From positions 1 through 11,492 of the forward strand of contig JACCVK010000081.1 in the NCBI GenBank assembly GCA_013698195.1: a stretch of DNA of 11,492 bases. The letters are read 5' to 3'. The first letter of the stretch is position 1, and the number at the start of each line of letters is the position of its first letter. The notes beneath the pieces were generated by a model. It saw only the letters and a program-made list of their open reading frames with translations, ran no database searches and was not told where the DNA came from. The position numbers and the translations under genes are program-made. Source of the DNA: Actinomycetota bacterium. Its GTDB lineage: Bacteria > Actinomycetota > Thermoleophilia > Gaiellales > Gaiellaceae. Of this stretch, positions 1 to 5,321 are shown one piece after another.

Positions 1-896
1 GGACTGAGCCGCCGGGCGCCTGCCAGCGACAGAGAGAGCACGGCTCCGACGAGCGCTCCGGCGCCGATCGCCGAGTTCAGGTAGCCGACCCCACCGGTCC
101 CGAGGTCGAGGAGGTCGATCGCCGCCACCACGATAAATACCTGGACGGCGCCCGCGACGGCCGTCTGTGCGGTCAAGAGCACCATCAGCACGCGCAGCGA
201 CGAGTCTCGGCCGATCGCACGGAAGCCGGCAAGCGCCTCCGAGGCGATCGTGCCCGTCTCGATCTCGCGCCGCGGTGCGTCCGCTTGCTCTGGCTTCACC
301 AGAAGCAAGAAGACGGAGGAGACGACGAGCAGAGCCGCCGTGACCAGGAAGGCGATTCCCGTATCGGTCGCCGCCAGCACCAGCCCTGCGAGCGCCGGGC
401 CCGCGAAGACCGCGAGGCTCTCGACACCGCTCGCAACGGCGTTTGCAGCGGTCAGCTCCTCCGGGCTCCGTGCGAGCGCCGGGGTCAGGGCCGCCTGTGC
501 GGAGCGGAATGGCGTGGTGACGATCGCCGCGCCGATCGCGAGCCCGTAGACGAACTCGGGCCGGGTTTCGGCGAGCACGCACGCCGCGGCCGCTCCGACG
601 AATCCGATCCGCGCGGCATTGGTCGCGAGCAGCACGCGGTGGCGCGGGTAGCGGTCGGCGAGCAGCCCCGCGAACGGCGAGATGATCGCGGCTGGGACGA
701 GCCGTAGGAGGAAGACGAGACCGACGGCACGCTCTCCGCCCTGCTCGTAGGCGTATACCGAAACCGCGACAAGGTACGCCCAGTGGCCGACGATCGAAGC
801 CGTCCACGCGAGCTCGAGCCAACGTAGACTCGGGTTCCGGAAGACGGCGCCGAAGGCGAGTGCTGACGTGCGGAGCCGTGGTCGAAGGCCCGCCAC
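1..896 (-). CDS. MFS transporter, probable drug/metabolite exporter (N-terminal 298 residues; cut by window edge)
   Basis: The minus-strand frame is open from a GTG at 896 to the window edge and gives about 298 residues of a polytopic membrane protein. After a short basic N-terminus, hydrophobic helices follow one another. The loop after the second helix carries GLLADRYPRHRVLL (about residues 77-90), the major facilitator motif A pattern. A later stretch (PALAGLVLAATDTGIAFLV) and a charged central loop (VKPEQADAPRREIE, about 197-210) match the boundary between the two six-helix bundles. The overall look is that of the EntS/MFS_3 exporter branch, so proton-driven efflux across the inner membrane is likely; the substrate cannot be told. 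The start is fixed by an in-frame TGA just upstream, embedded in the GAGGTGAG ribosome site at 915-908. The gene is divergent from the repeat-protein gene, 142 bp apart. The missing C-terminal part lies left of the window. Confidence 0.85.
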   Translation of the reverse strand, partial: MAGLRPRLRTSALAFGAVFRNPSLRWLELAWTASIVGHWAYLVAVSVYAYEQGGERAVGLVFLLRLVPAAIISPFAGLLADRYPRHRVLLATNAARIGFVGAAAACVLAETRPEFVYGLAIGAAIVTTPFRSAQAALTPALARSPEELTAANAVASGVESLAVFAGPALAGLVLAATDTGIAFLVTAALLVVSSVFLLLVKPEQADAPRREIETGTIASEALAGFRAIGRDSSLRVLMVLLTAQTAVAGAVQVFIVVAAIDLLDLGTGGVGYLNSAIGAGALVGAVLSLSLAGARRLS

Positions 897-907
897 GCCG
901 CCAGCAT

Positions 908-915
908 CTCACCTC
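908..915 (-). promoter_or_regulatory. Shine-Dalgarno site of the MFS exporter gene
   Basis: On the minus strand GAGGTGAG lies 11 nt before the GTG at 896. It also contains the TGA that closes the reading frame upstream, so it decides the start. The nearer ATG at 907 is in another frame and does not encode the transporter. Confidence 0.55.
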
Positions 916-1024
916 GTCTTGAAAAAAGGAACCGGGGGCGGGAAGATTCCGACCTCGCGAACGGTCTTGTGTTTCAGAACCGCGCTCAGCCCGACCGCGG
1001 CAGGTTGGGAGGGACGCCGAATCC

Positions 1025-1031
1025 AAGGAGG
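1025..1031 (+). promoter_or_regulatory. Perfect Shine-Dalgarno of the GPVSE-repeat gene
   Basis: AAGGAGG, a full complement to the 16S rRNA 3' end, lies exactly 7 nt before the ATG at 1039. It is the strongest ribosome site in the window and argues that the repetitive reading frame downstream is truly translated, probably efficiently. Confidence 0.85.
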
Positions 1032-1038
1032 ACGACGA

Positions 1039-1329
1039 ATGGCGGACGAGCAGACCCGAGACCCAGAGGTCGAGGGGCACGGCCCAGTGTCCGAGGGCCC
1101 AGTATCCGAAGGACCAGTTTCCGAAGGACCAGTCGCGGAGCGGTCGGATGACGAGCCGGACGTCGAGGGTCACGGGCCGGTCTCAGAGGGCCCGGTCTCG
1201 GAAGGACCAGTGTCCGAGGGCCCAGTGTCCGAGATGTCGGATGACGAGCCGGACGTCGAGGCGCACGGGCCAGTCTCCGAGGGTCCAGTGTCCGAGGGGC
1301 CGGTGTCGGAGGGCCCAGTTTCCGAGTAG
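1039..1329 (+). CDS. GPVSE pentapeptide-repeat protein (96 aa), function unknown
   Basis: The protein has a 14-residue N-terminus (MADEQTRDPEVEGH) and then three blocks of four GPVSE pentapeptides (residues 15-34, 46-65, 77-96). The blocks are separated by 11-residue acidic linkers, RSDDEPDVEGH and MSDDEPDVEAH. The N-terminus ends in a variant of the linker (DPEVEGH), so the whole protein is a 31-residue super-repeat. The one deviant unit is GPVAE, the fourth of block 1. The protein stops exactly at the end of a unit. It has no Cys, Lys or aromatic residue, no signal peptide and no membrane segment, is strongly acidic, and is surely unfolded or turn-rich. The units use many synonymous codons (all four for Val) while the peptide stays constant, which indicates selection on the protein. 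An ideal ribosome site precedes it and a strong terminator follows. I do not recognise the family. It might be a protease substrate, a multi-core peptide precursor, or a structural or ion-binding peptide. Confidence 0.85.
   Translation: MADEQTRDPEVEGHGPVSEGPVSEGPVSEGPVAERSDDEPDVEGHGPVSEGPVSEGPVSEGPVSEMSDDEPDVEAHGPVSEGPVSEGPVSEGPVSE
1081..1326 (+). repeat. Twelve 15-bp coding tandem repeats in three blocks with a 93-bp super-period
   Basis: Units of the type GGCCCAGTGTCCGAG fill 1081-1140, 1174-1233 and 1267-1326, four per block. The intervening 33-bp linkers (1141-1173, 1234-1266) are nearly identical to each other. Unit-to-unit differences are almost all at third codon positions, so this is an old, protein-constrained array rather than a recent slippage product. 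Confidence 0.9.
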
Positions 1330-1344
1330 CGGAGTCGTTTTTCC

Positions 1345-1383
1345 AGGCCCGGGTCGGCTACGCCGTCGATCCGGGCCTTTTTT
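1345..1383 (+). terminator. Rho-independent terminator of the GPVSE-repeat gene
   Basis: AGGCCCGG (1345-1352) pairs perfectly with CCGGGCCT (1371-1378). Six further pairs inside, two of them G-T wobbles, leave a 6-nt loop (1359-1364), so the hairpin has about 14 pairs. It is followed by TTTTTT at 1378-1383. The T tract gives the plus orientation; on the minus strand no T tract follows the stem. It lies 15 bp after the repeat gene's stop. The stop codon of the convergent GAF gene (1360-1358) falls in the hairpin apex. Confidence 0.9.
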
Positions 1384-2038
1384 CTGGACCGAGAGTGTCG
1401 GCAAGCTCGCGGAGAAGCCGCAGCCCTGCCGGGCGCCGTTCCTCCTCCAGCTCGTGGACGACGCTTGCGAGCCGCGCGACGACTTCGAGGTCCGTCGTGC
1501 CCTCGTCCGCGCTTCCGGCGAGTACCCGCTCGGCGTCGCGTGCGCGCAGTAGAAGGTCGACCGCGATCGCGGCCTGGTTTGCGAAGAGTCCGAGGAGATC
1601 CATCTCCTTGAGGCTGAAGTGCGCCTGTTCCGGCCGGTCCAGCACCTCGAGAACGCCGAGAGCACGCTCGTCGTGCAGGAGTGGTGCCGCCATGAGACCG
1701 TTCGGCACGTAGCCCGTGCCCTCGGCTACGTCTCCGGCGAACCGCGGATCGTTGCGCACGTCCTCGAGGACGAGCGGCGTGCGGGTCGCGAGCACCCACC
1801 CCGCGATCCCATGACCTGCAGGGAAGCGCACGCCGAGCAACGACTCCTCCCCCTCGCCCACGACCGCCTCGAACACGAGCTCGTTGGTCTCTTCGTCGAG
1901 CAGGAGAATCGACGACGCTCTCGCTCCGAAGATCGAGCGCGCGACCTCGACGAGAGCCGAGAGCAGCGCCCGGAACGACTCGGACGAGCCGACGACTCCG
2001 GCGGCGACAGCGGCGCGGACCTCGTCCGGTCCGGTCAC
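1358..2038 (-). CDS. GAF-domain sensor protein (226 aa)
   Basis: A single GAF domain spans about residues 18-165. Typical features are the strand SSILLLDEETNELVFEAVVG, the central GHGIAGWVLATRTPLVLEDV with the following NDPRF (about 76-100), the GLMAAPLLHDERALGVLEVL strand pair (114-132), and a closing helix FSLKEMDLLGLFANQAAIAV (141-160). A helical tail of about 60 residues follows and no output domain is visible. GAF domains bind small ligands (cyclic nucleotides, haem, bilin, metabolites) or act as dimerisation modules; the ligand here cannot be read off. The start is a GTG at 2038 overlapping the protease stop (GTGA, 4 nt), so translation is coupled to the subtilase. It is the last gene of the minus-strand operon. 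Its final codons (GPEKRPGSTA, stop) run through the terminator of the opposite gene. Confidence 0.85.
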   Translation of the reverse strand: MTGPDEVRAAVAAGVVGSSESFRALLSALVEVARSIFGARASSILLLDEETNELVFEAVVGEGEESLLGVRFPAGHGIAGWVLATRTPLVLEDVRNDPRFAGDVAEGTGYVPNGLMAAPLLHDERALGVLEVLDRPEQAHFSLKEMDLLGLFANQAAIAVDLLLRARDAERVLAGSADEGTTDLEVVARLASVVHELEEERRPAGLRLLRELADTLGPEKRPGSTA

Positions 2039-2886
2039 GTAGCACCCGCGACGTTCGTCGCCGTGAGATACAGGACGCTCTTGACCTGAAATGGGGTCAG
2101 CTCGGGATGCTTCGAGAGGGTGAGCGCGCAGATCGCAGTCATGTGCGGGGTTGCGAAGCTGTTTCCGGAGACCCGAATCGTGCGTCCGCCGAGCCAGGCG
2201 ACGTCGACATTGACACCGCGGCTGAAAAACTCGACCGGCGGATTCGGGTTGTAAAAAAAGGCTAGCGGGTCGGCTTCCTCGTGGCTGCCGACGGAGATCA
2301 CTGAAGAGAATCGCCACGGATAGCTCTCCACGGGCATGTTGTGTGCGGATGCGACGATGACCGTGCGCTTGAAGTACGCGGAGTCGGCGAGCTCGTGCAG
2401 AACCGCGGCGAAAGGCTTCTTCGTCGTCGACAGGCTCATGTTGATCACGTCGTAACCCTGTTCGATCGCGTATCGGAGACCGCCGAGCAGGACGCCGCCG
2501 CTTCCGGTGAAGCCGGCGCCGAGAACGCGGACGCTCGAGATCGCGCACGCGGGTGCGAGAGCGCGCACGATCCCGGCGCAAGCCGTGCCATGGCCTGAGA
2601 CATCGCCTTCACCATCTTCCTCCGCGATCACCTCGTCGTTCTCGCCGAGTGTGATCGTGACCGCCTGCTCGAGCCCCGCGACGAGCGGATGCTTGCCGTC
2701 GACACCCGAATCGAGGATGCACACCCGGACGCCTGACCCGGTCGATCCCTGCCACGCCCACTCGCGCGTCACCCGCTCCGGCCAGTTGGATGGAAGCGTG
2801 ATCCGGTCGACGGCGTCGCTTGGCAGGCTCCAGGCGGGCAGTGCCTCCTTCGCCGCATCCCAGCCATGAGCGACAACGCCGTCCAC
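2035..2886 (-). CDS. Subtilisin-like serine protease (S8/S53 family), apparently cytoplasmic (283 aa)
   Basis: The full subtilase triad is present: Asp59 in VCILDSGVDGKHP, His99 in SGHGTACAGIV, and Ser243 in SGNSFATPHM, with the oxyanion-hole Asn183 in ASAHNMP. The order Asp-His-Ser and the spacing fit a compact S8 peptidase core. The N-terminus has no signal peptide and only about 45 residues before the catalytic domain, too few for a classical inhibitory propeptide, so I infer an intracellular enzyme that needs no secretion. The start is GTG at 2886: an in-frame TGA lies 27 nt upstream (also the stop of the preceding gene), and no Shine-Dalgarno is seen. Instead TAGGGT lies 7 nt before the GTG. 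The gene follows the 86-residue protein gene by 24 nt and overlaps the GAF gene by 4 nt. It has no C-terminal extension. The substrate is unknown; the repetitive GPVSE peptide encoded next door is a candidate. Confidence 0.93.
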   Translation of the reverse strand: MDGVVAHGWDAAKEALPAWSLPSDAVDRITLPSNWPERVTREWAWQGSTGSGVRVCILDSGVDGKHPLVAGLEQAVTITLGENDEVIAEEDGEGDVSGHGTACAGIVRALAPACAISSVRVLGAGFTGSGGVLLGGLRYAIEQGYDVINMSLSTTKKPFAAVLHELADSAYFKRTVIVASAHNMPVESYPWRFSSVISVGSHEEADPLAFFYNPNPPVEFFSRGVNVDVAWLGGRTIRVSGNSFATPHMTAICALTLSKHPELTPFQVKSVLYLTATNVAGAT

Positions 2887-2893
2887 GCGGAGG

Positions 2894-2899
2894 ACCCTA
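2894..2899 (-). promoter_or_regulatory. Putative -10 box (TAGGGT) for leaderless transcription of the subtilase gene
   Basis: On the minus strand TAGGGT is followed by 7 nt and then the GTG start of the subtilase. This spacing would place the transcription start at or next to the GTG. There is no Shine-Dalgarno there. It would give the protease and GAF genes a promoter of their own inside the operon. No -35 box is evident. Confidence 0.35.
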
Positions 2900-2910
2900 A
2901 ACCGTCGCCG

Positions 2911-3168
2911 TCAGGCTTCGGGAAGGCGGCGGCGCAGCGCATCCACGAGGCGTGGTTCGGGATCCACCCCGTTTTGCTCGAGCACGGCCTCCAAATCGGC
3001 GATGAGAGCCGTCCGGAACTCGGCGTCCGCCTCGGCTCTCGCGACGATCTGGTCGAGCGAGCTACGAGCGAACGGAAGCTCCTGTGCAGCTCGAGCCCAG
3101 CCCTCGGGGGCAGGACACAGCAGGCCGAGGAGCTCGCCCAGTCGTTCCGGATCGTAGTCGTGTGCCAT
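2911..3168 (-). CDS. Small acidic protein of unknown function between sigma factor and subtilase (85-86 aa)
   Basis: I do not recognise this protein. It starts MAHDYDPERLGELLGLL and is predicted mostly helical and soluble, with one Cys (CPAPEGW, near residue 18), an amphipathic run of Glu/Ala/Leu in the middle (LIADLEAVLEQNG), and a basic tail (DALRRRLPEA). There is no membrane segment and no zinc motif, so it is not a typical ECF anti-sigma factor. Position alone makes a small regulator of the sigma factor or an inhibitor/adaptor of the protease worth considering. Its ATG (3168) overlaps the sigma-factor stop by one base (TGATG); a GTG one codon upstream (3171) is equally possible. It ends 24 nt before the subtilase start. 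Confidence 0.7.
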   Translation of the reverse strand: MAHDYDPERLGELLGLLCPAPEGWARAAQELPFARSSLDQIVARAEADAEFRTALIADLEAVLEQNGVDPEPRLVDALRRRLPEA

Positions 3169-3728
3169 CACACGCTAGACGGGTCGGAGGCCTCACTTCT
3201 TCCCTCGAGCTTCTCGCGGAGCTTGCCAAGACAGCGGGCGATCCTGCTCGCGATCGTCCCGAGCGGAAGATCGAGCTCGGACGAGATTGTGCGGTAGCTC
3301 TCGTCGCGGGCGAAGAACCGATCGAGCATCTCCTGACAGTGCTCGGGGAGCTCGGCGAGGGCTTCGCGCACGACGAAAGCCTCGTCGAGGTCGCTCAGCA
3401 CCTGCTCGCGCTCGCGCTCGATCGGCTCGGCGGCGGGCTGCTCGCGCGCGCGGGCTGCGCGCGAGTCGATACAGAGCCTGCGCGTGAGCTGGGCGATCCA
3501 GGGCCGGATCGCAGCATCGTCCCGGAGCGTGTCAAGACGTGTGTAGACGCGGGTGAAGACCTCTTGGTACACGTCTTCCGCGTCCGCCTCGCTCAGACGG
3601 AAGCCCTGCGTGCAGATCGCGTACACGTACCGCGAGAAGCGCTCGACGAGAGCGTTCCAGGCCTCGGGCTCTCCCGCGCGGCAGCGTCGCACGAGCTCCG
3701 CGTCGCCGAGTAGCGCCGGCTGGCTCAT
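3168..3728 (-). CDS. RNA polymerase sigma-70 family (ECF-like) sigma factor (186 aa)
   Basis: Region 2 covers about residues 10-90, with the core-binding helix signature ADAEDVYQEVFTRVYTRLDT (49-68) and the -10-recognising part ending in IRPWIAQLTRRLCIDSRAAR. A variable acidic linker (about 94-115) follows, then region 4 (118-175) with EALAELPEHCQEMLDRFF and a helix-turn-helix SYRTISSELDLPLGTIASRI. The length and the lack of regions 1 and 3 fit an ECF-type alternative sigma factor directing RNA polymerase to a limited set of promoters. The ATG at 3728 overlaps the stop of the cyclodeaminase gene (ATGA), and its own stop overlaps the next gene. No membrane anti-sigma factor is adjacent, which is unusual for classical ECF systems. 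The regulon is unknown; target promoters could include the repeat gene or this operon. Confidence 0.93.
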   Translation of the reverse strand: MSQPALLGDAELVRRCRAGEPEAWNALVERFSRYVYAICTQGFRLSEADAEDVYQEVFTRVYTRLDTLRDDAAIRPWIAQLTRRLCIDSRAARAREQPAAEPIEREREQVLSDLDEAFVVREALAELPEHCQEMLDRFFARDESYRTISSELDLPLGTIASRIARCLGKLREKLEGRSEASDPSSV

Positions 3729-4312
3729 CGCAGGGAGCCCAGCACGCGCTCTGCCGCGCTGCTCGCCGTCTGCTCGCTCTCGCGCGCTCGTTCCAGGCGT
3801 GTGTCGCCCTCGCGCACTCCCAGGTTCACCTGCACCAGATGCAAGGCGGCACGGGTCGCTCCGGCGGCAAGGGCAGCAGCAGCGGCAGCATCGGCCTGGA
3901 ACGAGCCCTCGCAGCGCTCGCCTGCCAAGACCGCGAGCTCCGCGACGTCCGCCCCGAGCTGCGCGATCTCGAGCGGTACCGCGGCCGCAAGCTCGAGCTT
4001 CTGCTCGAGCGACGCGTCGTTCCTCGTGGGGGCGGCGCCGGCGTCTCGCAACGCAGCGAGCGCATCGTTCCACGCTTCTGCGTCCGTGCTTGCGAGCGGC
4101 CCGGCGCGCCTCTGGATCTGAAGAGCCTGCGCGGCGACCCCGGCCGCATCCGGCCAGGAGTCTTTCGAGCAGCGCGCGACCATCGCGACCAGCCCGGCCG
4201 CGGCCGCGACGGTGATTGCGGCAGCCGTCCCTCCGCCCGGCGCTTGCTCGCTCGCCGCGATGCGGCCGAGGAAGTCCTCGACCCGCAGCTCGAGGTAGTT
4301 CTCAGCTTCCAC
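3725..4312 (-). CDS. Formiminotransferase-cyclodeaminase-domain (FTCD_C) family protein (195 aa)
   Basis: The N-terminal signature LRVEDFLGRIAASEQAPGGG (residues 9-28), the following Ala-rich helix (TAAAITVAAAAGLVAMVAR), and the later AAAVPLEIAQLGADVAELAV (109-128) and ATRAALHLVQVNLG (152-165) are typical of the stand-alone cyclodeaminase/methenyl-tetrahydrofolate cyclohydrolase family. The length of about 195 residues is usual. Characterised members act on folate one-carbon units (release of ammonia from formimino-THF, or hydrolysis of methenyl-THF), forming cytoplasmic oligomers; the reaction here is inferred from the family. The GTG at 4312 is the first start after an in-frame TAG and has no Shine-Dalgarno, but TAGACT lies 8 nt before it. 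It is the first gene of a five-gene operon and shares its ATGA with the sigma factor, an odd partnership of folate enzyme and sigma factor. Confidence 0.88.
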   Translation of the reverse strand: MEAENYLELRVEDFLGRIAASEQAPGGGTAAAITVAAAAGLVAMVARCSKDSWPDAAGVAAQALQIQRRAGPLASTDAEAWNDALAALRDAGAAPTRNDASLEQKLELAAAVPLEIAQLGADVAELAVLAGERCEGSFQADAAAAAALAAGATRAALHLVQVNLGVREGDTRLERARESEQTASSAAERVLGSLR

Positions 4313-4320
4313 GAAGAGCG

Positions 4321-4326
4321 AGTCTA
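4321..4326 (-). promoter_or_regulatory. Putative -10 box (TAGACT) of the minus-strand operon, leaderless spacing
   Basis: On the minus strand TAGACT, 8 nt, then the GTG of the cyclodeaminase gene. The spacing puts the transcription start at the start codon. The mirror-image arrangement on the other strand (TAGAGT, 8 nt, ATG) strengthens the reading. No clear -35 box. Confidence 0.5.
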
Positions 4327-4334
4327 CGACGGCC

Positions 4335-4340
4335 TAGAGT
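4335..4340 (+). promoter_or_regulatory. Putative -10 box (TAGAGT) of the ornithine cyclodeaminase-family gene, leaderless spacing
   Basis: TAGAGT is followed by 8 nt and the ATG at 4349. There is no Shine-Dalgarno in between. Only 36 bp separate the two divergent start codons, so the two promoters must overlap and could compete for RNA polymerase. No -35 box is recognisable. Confidence 0.5.
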
Positions 4341-4348
4341 TCCGCGGC

Positions 4349-5272
4349 ATGCCGCTTTACCTCCATGAATCGGACGTCGCAGCGCTCGTCACGCCGGCGG
4401 ACGCCGTCGACGCGGTGGAGGGCAGCTTTCGCCGCATGGGTCAGGGCGAGATCGAGATCGCTCCTCGGCGGCGGCTTCAACTCGCAGGCGGAAGCCTGGC
4501 AGACATGGCGGCTTCCGATCTCGGGCTCGGGATCGCGGGGGCGAAGGTGTACGCGGCTTCCGCTGAGGGTGCGGCGTTCGTTGTCTGCCTCTTCAACTCG
4601 TCCGAGCTGGTCGCAGTCATCGAGGCGAACACGCTCGGACAGCTTCGTACCGGTGCCGCGAGCGGCGTCGCGGCGCGGCATCTCGCAAAGGCGGAAGCTC
4701 GCTCGCTCGGAGTGATCGGATGTGGGTACCAGGCCGAGACTCAGGTCGAGTGCATCCGAGCGGCGTTACCGGGGCTCGAGCGGGTGGTCGCTTACTGCCG
4801 AACTCCCGAGCGGCTCGAAGGCTTCTGCGGGCGGGTGAACGCCGAACCCGCCGAAGGCCATAGCGAGGCGGCCGAGCAAGACGTCGTCGTCACGATCACG
4901 AGCTCACGCGACCCTGTCGTGCGCGGCGAGTGGTTGCGAGCCGGCGCACTCGTCATCGCGGCGGGGGCAAACCATCCGAGCCGCCGGGAGCTCGACAACG
5001 TCGTCCTGGAACGCGCGGCCTTCGTCTGCTGCGACTGGCTCGAGCAGGCGCGCACGGAGTCGGGCGATCTCATCGAGCCGGTGGCCGCGGGAACGCTCGA
5101 CTGGCTCGAGGTACACGAGCTCCACGAAGTGGTGACGGGGGAGGTCCAGGGGCGCCAGTCGGATGGCGACGTCATCGTGTTCAAGTCGAACGGGCTCGCG
5201 TCGTGGGACGTCGCCCTCGGGGCCGAGGTTGTGCGCCGGGCGAGCGAACGAGGCGTTGGAGTGCAGCTGTAG
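4349..5272 (+). CDS. Ornithine cyclodeaminase / mu-crystallin / alanine dehydrogenase family protein (307 aa)
   Basis: An NAD(P)-binding Rossmann motif is clear at LGVIGCGYQAETQ (residues 120-132). Upstream are the family substrate-site elements: the basic RRRLQL near residue 40, Lys66 in GIAGAKVYAA, and LGQLRTGAASGVAARHLA (97-114). Downstream come AAGANHPSRRELD with Asp216, and a C-terminal VIVFKSNGLASWDVALG (276-292) matching the usual FKS-G-A-QD motif. The length is standard. Members catalyse NAD(H)-dependent reactions on amino or imino acids (ornithine to proline, ketimine reduction, alanine oxidation); which one applies here cannot be decided from sequence. The ATG at 4349 is chosen because the family N-terminus (MPLYLHESDV) starts there; the open frame continues upstream only as antisense of the cyclodeaminase gene. 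The TAG stop is the first three bases of a palindromic repeat. Confidence 0.9.
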   Translation: MPLYLHESDVAALVTPADAVDAVEGSFRRMGQGEIEIAPRRRLQLAGGSLADMAASDLGLGIAGAKVYAASAEGAAFVVCLFNSSELVAVIEANTLGQLRTGAASGVAARHLAKAEARSLGVIGCGYQAETQVECIRAALPGLERVVAYCRTPERLEGFCGRVNAEPAEGHSEAAEQDVVVTITSSRDPVVRGEWLRAGALVIAAGANHPSRRELDNVVLERAAFVCCDWLEQARTESGDLIEPVAAGTLDWLEVHELHEVVTGEVQGRQSDGDVIVFKSNGLASWDVALGAEVVRRASERGVGVQL

Positions 5273-5293
5273 GGGCGAGGTATACCTCGCCCT
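5270..5293. repeat. Palindromic repeat, copy 1 (20-bp perfect inverted repeat at 5273-5292)
   Basis: GGGCGAGGTA is followed directly by its own complement TACCTCGCCC. Flanks TAG on the left, which is the stop codon of the ornithine cyclodeaminase-family gene, and T on the right. A near-identical copy lies at 7996-8019 after the thiolase gene. It sits between two convergent genes and could fold as a hairpin in either transcript, perhaps as a bidirectional 3' end, but no T tract follows on either strand. Confidence 0.85.
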
Positions 5294-5321
5294 GGCCTCA
5301 GATCGGCCCTGCCTCAGATCG
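5290..5321. repeat. Short imperfect tandem duplication (16 and 15 bp)
   Basis: CCCTGGCCTCAGATCG at 5290-5305 is repeated with one G missing at 5307-5321. The second copy contains the TGA stop of the minus-strand small gene (5316-5314). It is probably a slippage or repair product beside the palindrome; no function is inferred. Confidence 0.6.

Larger units (their letters stand above)
897..1038. other. Divergent intergenic region between the MFS exporter and GPVSE-repeat genes
   Basis: These 142 bp must hold promoters for both divergent genes, but I see no convincing pair of promoter hexamers on either strand. A TTGAAA at 919-924 (plus) could serve as a -35 box, but only a poor -10 (AAGATT near 943) follows. 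Both genes have recognisable Shine-Dalgarno sequences, unlike several other genes in the window that look leaderless. Confidence 0.4.

Noticed and set aside
919..947. Possible plus-strand promoter (TTGAAA plus AAGATT) for the repeat gene
   Set aside because: The -10 match is poor and the position, about 90 bp before the ATG, is unsupported by any other signal; not listed as a feature.
1081..1326. Regularly spaced repeats considered as a CRISPR array
   Set aside because: Units are 15 bp, contiguous, in frame with a coding sequence, with near-identical linkers instead of unique spacers.
1170..2045. Long open minus-strand frame across the repeat gene and GAF gene, with SETGPSDTGP-like repeats
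   Set aside because: It is the antisense reflection of the GPVSE array plus an Arg-rich shadow of the GAF gene; its composition is not protein-like and it has no ribosome site.
2039..2581. Upstream extension of the GAF reading frame
   Set aside because: It overlaps the well-supported subtilase in another phase and is Arg-rich; GAF homology begins just after GTG 2038, which overlaps the subtilase stop.
3839..4348. N-terminal extension of the ornithine cyclodeaminase frame by about 170 residues
   Set aside because: The extension is antisense to the FTCD_C gene and unlike any domain; the family N-terminus begins at ATG 4349.
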